A stretch of DNA of 64,000 bases, taken from Myroides sp. WP-1. GTDB taxonomy: Bacteria; Bacteroidota; Bacteroidia; Flavobacteriales; Flavobacteriaceae. Positions 17,485 to 26,873 of this stretch are shown piece after piece; position 1 is the stretch's first letter; each line of letters starts with the position of its first letter. Location of the stretch: NCBI RefSeq assembly GCF_014145635.1, contig NZ_JACHTC010000002.1, positions 248,001 through 312,000 of the forward strand, in the 5' to 3' direction. The notes beneath the pieces were generated by a model. The model had not been told where the DNA came from. It did not search any database and saw only the letters and a list, made by a program, of their open reading frames with translations. The position numbers and the translations under genes were made by a program.

Positions 17485-18717
17485 ATGCAGGTCTACCTCC
17501 AAAAGTCATCGATAGTATCAGAACAAACCCTTGTTATTTCAGGAAGTAAATCTGAAAGCAACCGCTTGTTGTTGTTGCAAAAGATTTTTCCTCAACTCAC
17601 GGTGGAGAATTTAGCAGATTCAGATGATGTGGTAGTCATGCAAGAAGGATTGGCAACGTCAAAGCGCATGGTGAATGTGCACCATGCAGGAACAACTATG
17701 CGATTTTTAACGGCTTATTTTGCTTTATGTCAAGAACAAGCTGTTGTGTTAAAAGGCAGCGAACGGATGCACAACCGTCCTATAGAGATTTTGGTGGATG
17801 CCTTGCGCGAATTGGGAGCTCAAATTACCTATCTTGAAAAAGAAGGTTTCCCTCCTTTGGCTATTGAAGGAAAACAAGTAACAGGCGGTAGTATTCGCAT
17901 TCCTGCTTCGGTTAGTAGTCAATATATTTCTGCATTGCTCTTAGTGGGAACACAGCTTAAAAATGGAATTCAACTTGAACTCATTGGCGATATTACTTCT
18001 CGACCTTACATCGAGATGACACTATCCTTAATAGAAGAGTTAGGTGCAGAAACTAGTTTTGAAGGGCAAACCATCGCCGTTCGACCACCAAAACAAATCC
18101 AAAAAACACAATTCACGGTTGAAGCAGATTGGTCATCAGCCTCGTACTATTATTCACTTATTGCCTTATCTCCATTAGGTACTTCTATGCGCCTGGGGAA
18201 ATACAAAGCGGTAAGCTTACAAGGAGATGCTATATTGCCTGAAATTTATGAGAAACTTGGTGTCGAAACTACTTTTGAAACACAAGATTATATTCGATTG
18301 ACAAAAATAGCCCAAAGACAAGACTGCATAGACGAAGACTTTTCGAATACACCTGATTTGGCTCAAACAGTGGTAGTAACGTGTTTTGGATTGAAGATTC
18401 CTTGTGCTATCAAAGGATTGCATACACTGAAGATCAAAGAAACGGATCGCTTAGTGGCTTTACAACAAGAGTTGAAAAAACTAGGAGGAACACTGCACAT
18501 TACCTCTAATGCACTATCACTAACTACAACAAGAGAAGAACCAGAAGAGCCAGTAAGGATAGACACCTATCAAGATCATCGCATGGCTATGGCTTTTGCT
18601 CCTCTAGTCACACAAAGAGATTTAATTATAATGGAGGCAGAAGTAGTCAGTAAATCTTACCCCATGTTTTGGAAAGACCTTCAAAAACTGGGAATTAGGT
18701 TGCATGAATCCAATTGA
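17485..18717 (+). CDS. aroA: 3-phosphoshikimate 1-carboxyvinyltransferase (EPSP synthase)
   Basis: AroA (410 residues) joins PEP to shikimate-3-phosphate. Motifs include SGSKSESNRLLLL (substrate Lys/Ser), HHAGTTMRFLTAYFAL, ERMHNRPIEILVDALRELGA (compare the usual R.MxxRP), DWSSASYYYSLIAL and KETDRLVALQQEL with DHRMAMAFA near the C-terminus. The N-terminus is slightly shorter than in E. coli AroA (427 residues). It ends the dtd-mazG-aroA run. Confidence 0.95.
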   Translation: MQVYLQKSSIVSEQTLVISGSKSESNRLLLLQKIFPQLTVENLADSDDVVVMQEGLATSKRMVNVHHAGTTMRFLTAYFALCQEQAVVLKGSERMHNRPIEILVDALRELGAQITYLEKEGFPPLAIEGKQVTGGSIRIPASVSSQYISALLLVGTQLKNGIQLELIGDITSRPYIEMTLSLIEELGAETSFEGQTIAVRPPKQIQKTQFTVEADWSSASYYYSLIALSPLGTSMRLGKYKAVSLQGDAILPEIYEKLGVETTFETQDYIRLTKIAQRQDCIDEDFSNTPDLAQTVVVTCFGLKIPCAIKGLHTLKIKETDRLVALQQELKKLGGTLHITSNALSLTTTREEPEEPVRIDTYQDHRMAMAFAPLVTQRDLIIMEAEVVSKSYPMFWKDLQKLGIRLHESN

Positions 18718-18742
18718 AAAATAAAAAAATAGTGCTAAATAC

Positions 18743-18774
18743 TTGACAACGCCTATCTCAAGGTTGTATATTTG
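18743..18774 (+). promoter_or_regulatory. queA promoter
   Basis: TTG at 18743-18745 and TATATTTG at 18767-18774 are separated by 21 bases, a full match to the Bacteroidota -33/-7 architecture. The ATG follows at 18830. Confidence 0.75.
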
Positions 18775-18829
18775 TAAAACTTGAAAAGAGCTAACCTCTT
18801 TTTATTGAACTAATTAAAATTGTTTTTCA

Positions 18830-19879
18830 ATGAAGTTATCAAACTTTAATTTTGATTTGCCAGAAGAATTATTGGCAGAATTTCCAGCTGAGAATAGAGA
18901 TGAGGCGCGTTTAATGGTGATTGACCGTAAAGCGGGAACTATCGAACATAAATTATTCAAAGATGTTGTAGATTATTTTGGAGAAGGTGATGTAATGGTT
19001 TTAAACAATACGAAAGTATTTCCTGCACGTCTTTATGGAAATAAAGAAAAAACAGGTGCTAGAATTGAAGTTTTCTTATTGCGTGAATTGAATGAAGAAC
19101 AACGTTTATGGGATGTTTTAGTAGATCCAGCGCGTAAGATTCGAATTGGAAATAAGTTGTACTTTGGAGAAGACGATTCATTAGTTGCGGAAGTTATTGA
19201 TAACACAACGTCTAGAGGTAGAACATTGCGCTTTTTATACGATGGTTCATACGAAGAGTTCAGAGCTAAATTGCAAGAACTTGGAGAAACTCCAATTCCA
19301 AAATACATCAATAGAGAAGTTGTTCCAGAAGATGCTGAACGTTACCAAACGATCTATGCAAAAGAAGAAGGAGCCGTTGCTGCACCAACTGCAGGTTTGC
19401 ACTTCTCTAAGCACTTGATGAAACGTTTAGAAATTAACGGAATTAAATTTGCTGAAATAACACTTCACATCGGATTGGGTACATTTAACCCAGTAGAAGT
19501 AGAAGATTTATCGAAACACAAAATGGATTCAGAAGAATTCGTAGTGTCTCAAGAAGCTTGTGATATTGTGAATCAAGCCAAAGAAGAAAAACACAGAGTA
19601 TGTGCCGTAGGAACAACTTGTATGAGAGCTTTAGAAAGTTCAGTTTCTTCAAGTCAAACGCTAAATCCATACAGAGGATGGACTAATAAATTTATCTTCC
19701 CTCCTTATGATTTTAGTATCGCAGATTGTATGATTACAAACTTCCACATGCCGAAATCTACCTTATTGATGATGATTTCTGCTTTTTGTGGACATGATTT
19801 GATGATGAAGGCATACAAAGAAGCAGTTGAAGAAGGATACAAATTCTATTCTTACGGAGATGCAATGTTGATTTTATAA
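18830..19879 (+). CDS. queA: tRNA preQ1(34) S-adenosylmethionine ribosyltransferase-isomerase
   Basis: QueA (349 residues) transfers and rearranges the ribose of SAM onto preQ1 in tRNA to make epoxyqueuosine. It has the family features [78 protein letters not shown] and [18 protein letters not shown]. Start and length are standard. It has its own promoter and terminator. Confidence 0.96.
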   Translation: MKLSNFNFDLPEELLAEFPAENRDEARLMVIDRKAGTIEHKLFKDVVDYFGEGDVMVLNNTKVFPARLYGNKEKTGARIEVFLLRELNEEQRLWDVLVDPARKIRIGNKLYFGEDDSLVAEVIDNTTSRGRTLRFLYDGSYEEFRAKLQELGETPIPKYINREVVPEDAERYQTIYAKEEGAVAAPTAGLHFSKHLMKRLEINGIKFAEITLHIGLGTFNPVEVEDLSKHKMDSEEFVVSQEACDIVNQAKEEKHRVCAVGTTCMRALESSVSSSQTLNPYRGWTNKFIFPPYDFSIADCMITNFHMPKSTLLMMISAFCGHDLMMKAYKEAVEEGYKFYSYGDAMLIL

Positions 19880-19905
19880 AATCAATAAAAAATATCATAT
19901 CACTA

Positions 19906-19939
19906 AAAAATCCCTTGCTATCCCAGCAGGGGATTTTTT
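19906..19939 (+). terminator. terminator after queA
   Basis: AAAAATCCC pairs with GGGATTTTT around an inner GCT/AGC stem, followed by T. Confidence 0.85.
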
Positions 19940-20004
19940 ATAAGTAGAAAAGAGTGGAAATATTGATAAAAATTCTACTTTTACAAAAACCAAAAATATA
20001 AACC

Positions 20005-21285
20005 ATGAAATTTGAGAATACGTTAGCTTTTGCTCAAAGTCTTGATGCTAAAGATACCTTAGCAAACTATAGAAATGAATTTAACTTTCCAAAAGTAAAC
20101 GGAAAGCAAGTGATCTATTTTACAGGAAATTCACTGGGGCTTCAACCAAAAAAAGCCGTAGAGTATGTGAATGAAGTAATGACGGACTGGGCAGAGTTAG
20201 CCGTAGAAGGACATTTTTATGCCAATAAACCTTGGTGGGATTACCACGAGAGATTTAGTGCGCCTTTGAGTAAAATCGTGGGAGCAAAACCATCGGAAGT
20301 AACAGTGATGAATACATTAACAGTGAACCTACACGTGTTAATGGCAACTTTTTATAAACCTTCTGGAAAACGCATAAAAATTTTATGTGAAGAAAAAGCA
20401 TTTCCAAGTGATCAATATTTAATTCAAACCCAAGTGAAATGGCATGGATTAGATCCAAAAGACGTAATTGTTGAGGTAAAACGCAGACCCGGAGAACACA
20501 ACTTCAGATTAGAAGATATTTTAGCGAAGATCGAAGAAGTAGGAGATGAGTTGGCATTAGTATTAATGGGCGGGTTGAATTACTATACTGGACAAGTACT
20601 CGACATGAAAACCATTACCGCAAAAGCACATCAATATGGCGCTTATGTTGGATGGGATCTAGCACATGCTGCAGGAAATATCAACCTAGAATTACATGAT
20701 TGGGATGCGGATTTTGCTGCTTGGTGTAGTTATAAATACATGAATTCAGGACCAGGAAATGCTTCTGGATGTTTTATTCATGAAAAACACCATGCGAATA
20801 AAGACTTAGTGCGTCTTGGTGGATGGTGGGGACACAATAAAGAAAGACGCTTTTTGATGGAACCAAATTACGATCCAATTGAAGGAGCACACGGATGGCA
20901 AATTAGTAATTTACCTATTCTATCTCTTGCTCCTTATTTAGCATCAGTAGAAATGTTTGCCGAAATTGGTATGCCTAAGTTAATTGAAAAACGCAATCTC
21001 ATTACTGCTTATTTAGAGTTTATAATCAATTCGATTGCTGCTGAAGTAGGGGGTAATTTTGAAATTATAACACCTTTGGAACAAAGCGAACGCGCAAGTC
21101 AATTGTCTATATTATTACATGGAGAAGGACGAGCAATGTTTACTTATTTAATGGAAGCAGGTGTAATTGTAGATTGGAGAGAACCGAATGTGATTCGCTT
21201 AGCACCAGTGCCTTTATATACGAGTTTTGAAGATATGTACCATTTTGGGCAAATCTTGAAACAAGGGATACAAAGTCAGAAATAA
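20005..21285 (+). CDS. kynU: kynureninase
   Basis: KynU (426 residues) is a PLP enzyme that cleaves (3-hydroxy)kynurenine to (3-hydroxy)anthranilate and alanine. Diagnostic segments are FTGNSLGLQPKKAVEYV, GHFYANKPWWDYHE, MNTLTVNLHVLMATFYKP, WDLAHAAGNI and the PLP-lysine site CSYKYMNSGPGNASG. It lies in one cluster with a ureohydrolase and kynurenine 3-monooxygenase, indicating tryptophan breakdown or the kynurenine route to NAD. Confidence 0.96.
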   Translation: MKFENTLAFAQSLDAKDTLANYRNEFNFPKVNGKQVIYFTGNSLGLQPKKAVEYVNEVMTDWAELAVEGHFYANKPWWDYHERFSAPLSKIVGAKPSEVTVMNTLTVNLHVLMATFYKPSGKRIKILCEEKAFPSDQYLIQTQVKWHGLDPKDVIVEVKRRPGEHNFRLEDILAKIEEVGDELALVLMGGLNYYTGQVLDMKTITAKAHQYGAYVGWDLAHAAGNINLELHDWDADFAAWCSYKYMNSGPGNASGCFIHEKHHANKDLVRLGGWWGHNKERRFLMEPNYDPIEGAHGWQISNLPILSLAPYLASVEMFAEIGMPKLIEKRNLITAYLEFIINSIAAEVGGNFEIITPLEQSERASQLSILLHGEGRAMFTYLMEAGVIVDWREPNVIRLAPVPLYTSFEDMYHFGQILKQGIQSQK

Positions 21286-21314
21286 TTTAGATAGTACGAC
21301 TGTAATTTAATTCA

Positions 21315-21322
21315 TAAATTTG
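21315..21322 (+). promoter_or_regulatory. -7 promoter box ahead of the ureohydrolase gene
   Basis: TAAATTTG matches TAnnTTTG 26 bases upstream of the ATG at 21349, in the short spacer after kynU, so the gene may be transcribed on its own. Confidence 0.6.
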
Positions 21323-21348
21323 CAGCGAAAAATAACAGCTTAATACAT

Positions 21349-22431
21349 ATGTCAACAAAGCAGCAAAAAATAGAGACTTTTGATCCGTCTCAACCTGGAT
21401 TAGCCGATGCAACAATCTATGGATTGCCTTTTACAGCAGAAGAAAGTGAAATCATTGTAGTTCCTGTGCCTTGGGAAGTAACGGTAAGTTACGGAGCTGG
21501 TGCATCAGAAGGACCAGAAGCAATTTTAGAAGCTTCGTATCAAGTGGATTTGTTACATCAGAAATATCCTGAACTTTGGAAGTTGGGAATTTATTTTGAT
21601 GAAGCACCTGCACATTGGCATGAGCAAAGTGCTCAATACAAAACTCTAGCTCAACCAATTATTGAGGCTTTAGAAAATGGAGAGAACTTAGCAGATCATC
21701 CAGCGCTACAAGCGAGTTTAGATACAATTAATCAAGTGTGCGCAACGTTACACAAAGAAGTAGAAGAGAAAGTTGCCAACTGGATGAGCCAAGGAAAACG
21801 CGTTGTTTTATTAGGAGGAGATCACAGTACACCTCTAGGTTATTATAATGCTGTTGCAAAAAATCACGATTCTTTTGGAATCTTACATTTTGATGCACAT
21901 ATGGACTTAAGAGATGCATATGAAGGATTTACATATTCACATGCGTCTATTATGTTTAATACTTTGAAATTACCACAAGTTGAAAAAATTGTTCAAGTGG
22001 GAATTCGCGATTTTTGCGAGCAAGAAGTTGAGGTAGTAAAAACGTCTGGTCGTGTTTTAGTTCATACAGATGCAGATTTGAAAAAAGACGAATTCGAAGG
22101 AATGAGTTGGAAAGATAAATGTGATCAAATTATCGCTTCTCTACCTCAAAAAGTAGTGATTAGTTTTGATATTGATGCGTTATTACCTTGGTATTGCCCA
22201 AATACAGGAACACCAGTGCCTGGAGGATTAACCTTTGAGCAAGCAACTTATATGATTACCAGACTTTCTGAAACAAACAAAGAAATTATTGGTATGGACT
22301 TAGTTGAGGTTGCACCAGGGGAAGATGATTGGGATGGAAACGTTGGCGCACGACTATTGTTCCACATGTGTGGAGCATTTGCTAAGTCACAAGGATTGAC
22401 CGTTGGAAAGGAATTAACGTTTGAAAAATAA
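21349..22431 (+). CDS. arginase/agmatinase family ureohydrolase
   Basis: The 360-residue enzyme carries the dimanganese ureohydrolase motifs GGDHSTPLGYY, FDAHMDLRDAY and SFDIDALLPWYCPNTGTPVPGGL, plus a GMDLVEVAPGED end segment. Family members hydrolyse arginine, agmatine, formimidoylglutamate or related guanidino compounds. Its N-terminus (about 1-150) is longer than in typical agmatinases and holds extra helical sequence. Its position between kynU and kmo is notable, but no link to kynurenine chemistry is shown; the substrate is left open. Confidence 0.88.
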   Translation: MSTKQQKIETFDPSQPGLADATIYGLPFTAEESEIIVVPVPWEVTVSYGAGASEGPEAILEASYQVDLLHQKYPELWKLGIYFDEAPAHWHEQSAQYKTLAQPIIEALENGENLADHPALQASLDTINQVCATLHKEVEEKVANWMSQGKRVVLLGGDHSTPLGYYNAVAKNHDSFGILHFDAHMDLRDAYEGFTYSHASIMFNTLKLPQVEKIVQVGIRDFCEQEVEVVKTSGRVLVHTDADLKKDEFEGMSWKDKCDQIIASLPQKVVISFDIDALLPWYCPNTGTPVPGGLTFEQATYMITRLSETNKEIIGMDLVEVAPGEDDWDGNVGARLLFHMCGAFAKSQGLTVGKELTFEK

Positions 22432-22434
22432 TTA

Positions 22435-22462
22435 AATAATCCCTTTTTTAAGGGATTATTTT
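22435..22462. terminator. terminator, overlapping the end of a converging small gene
   Basis: AATAATCCC and GGGATTATT form a 9-base perfect stem with a T-run. The right arm overlaps the stop codon of the minus-strand small membrane protein. Confidence 0.85.
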
Positions 22463-22617
22463 TTTGGACCTTCTTTTAAACTAAGGTTGAGTAAGGTTAA
22501 AAGGATGGCAAGTATCAATAAACTGTATACGAGTATACCTTCAAAATCTAAAATAAACTGACAAATGTACCAACAACCCGTCAGTAAGATAACGATAATC
22601 CAAATTAAGTTTTTCAT
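22456..22617 (-). CDS. small two-helix membrane protein
   Basis: Starting at the ATG at 22617 the product is MKNLIWIIVILLTGCWYICQ... , 53 residues with two hydrophobic helices and a KEGPKK tail. It is like the tiny lmo0937-type membrane proteins frequent in Firmicutes and Bacteroidota, whose function is unknown. A longer frame starts at 22677, but the shorter one gives the usual MKNLIW start. It is convergent with the ureohydrolase and divergent from kmo. Confidence 0.55.
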   Translation of the reverse strand: MKNLIWIIVILLTGCWYICQFILDFEGILVYSLLILAILLTLLNLSLKEGPKK

Positions 22618-22724
22618 TGTTCTTAAGCGTGTGCTTAAAAGTAGTAGATAATACATCAAGGAAAAAACACTATTCAAACATTGAATAGGTAATTATATTA
22701 AATATTCAAATATTTAAACGTAGT

Positions 22725-24071
22725 ATGGGGAAAAGTATTGCAATTGTAGGAAGTGGTTTGGTAGGAACTGTACTAGCCATTGCATTAAAACAGCAGGGGC
22801 ATCAGGTTTTTGTTTACGAAAAAGGAGAGGATATTCGTACCCTTGATTTTTCTGGGCGTTCTATTAATTTGGCGCTTTCAGAACGCGGATGGAAGATGTT
22901 GAAACGCATAGGGCTAGAAGATAAAGTTCGTCAGTTTGGAATTCCCATGTACCAACGAGCGATTCACCATATCGAAAAAGAAGAAAAACAACCGTACGGC
23001 ATTCACGGAGAAGCTATTTGGGCAGTTTCTCGTGGAGGATTAAATAAAAAATTGGTCGACTGGGCAGAAGAAGTAGGGGTACAATTTGTTTTTAATACAC
23101 CTATTTGGAGTCTTGACATCAAAAAGGGACTTTTATATACGAGTGAGTATGAGCATCAAGAATGGAAAGCCATTCAGCATGATGTGATTTTTGGTGCTGA
23201 TGGTGCTTATTCTAAAGTGAGAAGCCGCCTACAAAGAAGAAGCCGATTTGAATACCAACAATCGTACTTGCCTATTGCCTATAAGGAACTTGTTATTCCG
23301 GCAAAAGAACAGGGAACTTTTGCAATGGATGAAAATTCATTCCACATTTGGCCAAGAAAAGACTTTATGTTAATTGCTTTACCCAATATGGATGGATCTT
23401 TTACTTGTACTCTTTTTATGCCTTATGAAGGAGAGGTGTCTTTTAACGCGATTCAATCAGAACGTGAAATTCACCATTTTTTTCAAACCAATTTTCCAGA
23501 TGCATTACAATTGATGCCTGATTTACTGGAATTGTATCAGGCGAATCCTGTCAATTCACTCGTTACAACCACTTGTTTTCCGTGGGTATACAAAGATAAA
23601 GTAGCCTTAATTGGAGATGCTGCTCATGCGGTTGTACCTTTTTATGGGCAAGGGTTAAATGCAGGACTAGAAGATGTGGATGTTTTGTTAGATTGTTTGG
23701 TAAGTGAACCAGACAATTGGGAAAAAGCATTAGATGTTTATCAACATTCTCGAAAGGTAAATGCGGATGCAATAGCAGAGCTATCGTATCGAAATTTTAA
23801 AGAAATGAGTGAGCAAACAGCAAATCCGCTATTCTTGTTGCGCAAGAAAATAGAGAGCAAGTTTGCTAAGAAATACCCTGATCTGTGGTTGCCCCTTTAT
23901 GATCGAGTGACTTTCAGTAAAGGAAGTTACCAAGAAGCACTAGCCATTGGCGACAAGCAGGCAAAAATCATGGATGTAATCATGACAGCTGAAAATATTG
24001 AAGAACGCTGGGATAGTCTTGAAATAGAAGAACATTTAAAACAATTGATAAACGAAAATAGAGGATTTTAA
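22725..24071 (+). CDS. kmo: kynurenine 3-monooxygenase
   Basis: Kmo (448 residues) is a FAD/NADPH aromatic hydroxylase that makes 3-hydroxykynurenine. It shows the FAD motif IVGSGLVGTVLAIALKQQGH with the acidic VYEKGED, the RSINLALSERGWKML segment typical of KMO, a FGADGAYSKVR strand and the second FAD motif LIGDAAHAVVPFYGQGLNAGLED. With kynU 1.4 kb upstream it forms a 3-hydroxykynurenine to 3-hydroxyanthranilate route. Confidence 0.96.
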   Translation: MGKSIAIVGSGLVGTVLAIALKQQGHQVFVYEKGEDIRTLDFSGRSINLALSERGWKMLKRIGLEDKVRQFGIPMYQRAIHHIEKEEKQPYGIHGEAIWAVSRGGLNKKLVDWAEEVGVQFVFNTPIWSLDIKKGLLYTSEYEHQEWKAIQHDVIFGADGAYSKVRSRLQRRSRFEYQQSYLPIAYKELVIPAKEQGTFAMDENSFHIWPRKDFMLIALPNMDGSFTCTLFMPYEGEVSFNAIQSEREIHHFFQTNFPDALQLMPDLLELYQANPVNSLVTTTCFPWVYKDKVALIGDAAHAVVPFYGQGLNAGLEDVDVLLDCLVSEPDNWEKALDVYQHSRKVNADAIAELSYRNFKEMSEQTANPLFLLRKKIESKFAKKYPDLWLPLYDRVTFSKGSYQEALAIGDKQAKIMDVIMTAENIEERWDSLEIEEHLKQLINENRGF

Positions 24072-24082
24072 TCCTCTATTTT
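24058..24082. terminator. bidirectional terminator between kmo and the HerA-like gene
   Basis: AATAGAGGAT and ATCCTCTATT form a 10-base stem with a 3-base loop. It overlaps both gene ends. Confidence 0.8.
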
Positions 24083-25641
24083 CGTTTCTTGGCGGTTGTG
24101 GTTCTCGACGTCTTTGTTGAACGAGAAGAACTATTTGATCCACCCATTACTTTAGAAAGCAAACTAAACGCTCCTTTAATAAAGGTAGCACTGGTTACAA
24201 CTTTTAAAATACTTTTTGTAATGGTGTTGTCTTCTTTCTTGGGTTTACTTGTGCTTGAAGTTTGAGTTGTAGATTCCTCTTGCTCATTTGTAGGAACTTT
24301 GCGTTGTTCTAGTTTTTCAAATGCACTTTCGCGATTAACCGTCTGATTGTATTTTTGTACCAATTTCGATTGGCTGAGAATTTCTCCAATCTCTCCCTCG
24401 GATAAAATATCCATTCGACTCATTGGTGCACGTAAGGTACACACAACTAAAGGCGTCGGAATTCCCTTTTCATTTAGTGCCGTAACTAAGGCTTCTCCAG
24501 TTCCCAATTGTGTGATGATTTCATTGGTCGTATAATATGAGGTAGAAGGGAAGTTTTCAGAAGCAGCTTTAATCGCCTTTCTGTCTTTTTCAGTAAATGC
24601 ACGTAGGGCATGTTGGATTTTTAATCCCAATTGTGCCAAAACTCCGTTGGGAATGTCTGTCGGATTCTGGGTAATGAAATAAATACCAACCCCTTTTGAA
24701 CGAATTAACTTAACAATGGTTTCAATTTGATTTAACAGCGCCTTGCTTGCTTCATTGAAAATTAAATGAGCTTCATCGATAAAAATAACTAATTCAGGCT
24801 GACCACTATCTCCTTGTTCAGGTAACTGATTGTACACTTGCGTTAAAAGATTCAACATAAAAGTAGAGAACAGCTTAGGCTTATCTTGAATATCTGTCAG
24901 ACGTACAATATTGACAAAACCCTTGCCGTTATCGTCATAGCGCATTAAATCGCGAATATCAAACGAAGGTTCTCCAAAGAACAAATCAGCACCTTGTTGT
25001 TCTAATTCGATTACTTTTCTCAAAATAGCATTGGTAGACGCTGGTGAAATACGACCATACTCGTTCTCAATTTCTGCTTTTCCTTCATTGGTTAGGTATT
25101 GTAACAACTTCTTGAAATCTTTTAAGTCAACAAGTTCTAAGTTGTGATCTTCTGAGAATTTAAACAATAAAGCAATAATTCCAGCTTGTGTATCATTTAA
25201 TTCCAAGATTCGACTAAATAAAATAGGACCAAATTCTGCAATTGTAGCACGTAAACGAACCCCGTTTTGTTGCGAAAGTGTTAATAACTCGACAGGAAAA
25301 GCGCTAGGATGAAAAGGTAAATTCATCTGTTCGTGACGATTTGTAATAAAATCATTCGCTACTCCGGCTTTGGCAATCCCGCTAAAGTCACCTTTAATAT
25401 CCATCATAAGTACGGGAATCCCTTTGTCTGCCAGTTGTTCAGAGAGTACTTGAATGGTTTTTGTCTTTCCTGTTCCCGTTGCACCAGCGATTAAACCGTG
25501 GCGATTTAACGTTTTAAGTGGAATGTTTACAAAAGTGTCTGCTATAATTTTTTGATCCAAATTTGCACAGCCAATGGTAATAAAATCACTTTTATGACTA
25601 TAACCATTAATGATGTCCGTTTTGAAATTTTCTATGCTCAT
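24076..25641 (-). CDS. HerA-like helicase/ATPase (DUF853)
   Basis: A 521-residue P-loop ATPase of the HerA/FtsK type. Walker A is GATGTGKT (53-60), Walker B is ELVIFIDEAHLIF, and an arginine-rich sensor region and a TQNPTDIPNGVLAQLGLKIQHALRAFTEKD block follow, as in the DUF853 helicase HerA-like family. The C-terminal ~90 residues are low-complexity, Ser/Thr/Lys rich and basic. Members are annotated as putative DNA-pumping ATPases but the family role is unknown. No NurA-like nuclease is adjacent, so a HerA-NurA system is not supported. Confidence 0.85.
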   Translation of the reverse strand: MSIENFKTDIINGYSHKSDFITIGCANLDQKIIADTFVNIPLKTLNRHGLIAGATGTGKTKTIQVLSEQLADKGIPVLMMDIKGDFSGIAKAGVANDFITNRHEQMNLPFHPSAFPVELLTLSQQNGVRLRATIAEFGPILFSRILELNDTQAGIIALLFKFSEDHNLELVDLKDFKKLLQYLTNEGKAEIENEYGRISPASTNAILRKVIELEQQGADLFFGEPSFDIRDLMRYDDNGKGFVNIVRLTDIQDKPKLFSTFMLNLLTQVYNQLPEQGDSGQPELVIFIDEAHLIFNEASKALLNQIETIVKLIRSKGVGIYFITQNPTDIPNGVLAQLGLKIQHALRAFTEKDRKAIKAASENFPSTSYYTTNEIITQLGTGEALVTALNEKGIPTPLVVCTLRAPMSRMDILSEGEIGEILSQSKLVQKYNQTVNRESAFEKLEQRKVPTNEQEESTTQTSSTSKPKKEDNTITKSILKVVTSATFIKGAFSLLSKVMGGSNSSSRSTKTSRTTTAKKRK

Positions 25642-25977
25642 TTTATATATTTTATATAATTAAAGGTGATTATTAGATAAATACACAAGTTTACATGTGG
25701 ATTTGTTATAATTATCAAATGTTAAATGTGTTCTTTGTGATGAAATAAAGATAGTAAAATTCATTTAGACTTATTATCTTTACCACTGCTTACTTTTTTT
25801 CTAATGTTAAGGTAAGTATAAAATAATCTTATGTTAAGTCTAGGTTAGCTTATTTTAAAAAAATGGATTTTAATTTTTTTATTTCGTCTAAAAACATAAA
25901 TTTGCGACACTGATGACTTTAAAAAAGTAAAAAAGTAATAAGTAATAATTGAAAAAAAAGAATTAAATTTTAAAAAG
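25642..25977 (+). promoter_or_regulatory. exbB upstream region with -7 box
   Basis: This AT-rich 336-base spacer holds no gene. It contains TAAATTTG at 25897-25904, a full TAnnTTTG box, about 75 bases ahead of the exbB ATG, leaving a 5' leader of roughly 70 bases. The left part must also carry the promoter of the divergent HerA-like gene; none was recognised. Confidence 0.6.
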
Positions 25978-26814
25978 ATGACAAACGTATCAAACGAATC
26001 AGTTGAAAAAGTAGGGTCAAGCTCAGGAGCAAGTAGATTATTTGCATCATTAGCTGTAGTATTATGTATTGTTTTTGGTTATATCATTTGGCAATTCGTA
26101 ATGGGTAATCCAGCGAACTTCGAGAATGGTGATCCAGCAGGGCACCCACTACCAGGTAACTTCATGGGAATGGTTTATAAAGGAGGACCAGTAGTTGCTG
26201 TGTTAATTGGTTTATTAACTATGACAATCGTTTTCTCAATTGAGAGATTTTTAGTTATTTCTAAAGCTTCTGGAAAAGGAGATGTTGGAAAATTCGTAAA
26301 AGAAATCCAAGTTTCAATCAACGAAGGAAGAATCGAAGAAGCTATGGAAGCATGTGATACTCAAAAAGGATCAGTAGCTAACGTTGTTAGAGCTGGTTTA
26401 GTTAAGTATCAACAAATGAAAAAAGAAGGATACAATAGCGAAGAAGCTACTGAAGCTATCCAAAAAGAAATCGAAGAGGCTACAACTCTTGAGATGCCAA
26501 TGTTAGAGAAAAACATGATCGTATTGGCTACATTAGTATCAATTGGTACATTATGTGGATTATTAGGTACAGTAACAGGGATGATTAAAGCGTTCTCAGC
26601 TTTAGCAACTTCTGGTACTCCTGACTCAGCTGCATTAGCAACAGGTATTTCTGAGGCGTTAGTATGTACTGCTACAGGTATTGGTACTTCAACATTAGCG
26701 ATTGTAATGTATAACTCATTTACTACAAAAATTGATAGATTAACTTATTCAATTGATGAAGCTGGATTTGCTATTACTCAAGCATACAGAAGATTCAAAG
26801 GATTAGTAAAATAA
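25978..26814 (+). CDS. exbB: MotA/TolQ/ExbB proton channel protein
   Basis: ExbB (278 residues) forms the inner-membrane proton channel that energises TonB. It has a hydrophobic N-terminal helix (about 20-40), a second helix around 65-85 (VVAVLIGLLTMTIVFSIERFLVIS) and the conserved C-terminal pair of helices with LATLVSIGTLCGLLGTVTGMIKAFSAL and ISEALVCTATGIGTSTLAIVMYN. It is followed by two exbD genes and tonB on the same strand with short gaps. Confidence 0.93.
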   Translation: MTNVSNESVEKVGSSSGASRLFASLAVVLCIVFGYIIWQFVMGNPANFENGDPAGHPLPGNFMGMVYKGGPVVAVLIGLLTMTIVFSIERFLVISKASGKGDVGKFVKEIQVSINEGRIEEAMEACDTQKGSVANVVRAGLVKYQQMKKEGYNSEEATEAIQKEIEEATTLEMPMLEKNMIVLATLVSIGTLCGLLGTVTGMIKAFSALATSGTPDSAALATGISEALVCTATGIGTSTLAIVMYNSFTTKIDRLTYSIDEAGFAITQAYRRFKGLVK

Positions 26815-26873
26815 TTTTAGAATAAGTATTAATAATCTTATATTGAAAAATATAGGAGTTAAAAAATTTATCA

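Noticed and set aside
24076..25641. HerA-NurA or HerA-SIR2 type defence system
   Set aside because: No NurA, SIR2, DUF4297 or other nuclease gene is next to the HerA-like gene; its neighbours are kmo and exbB.
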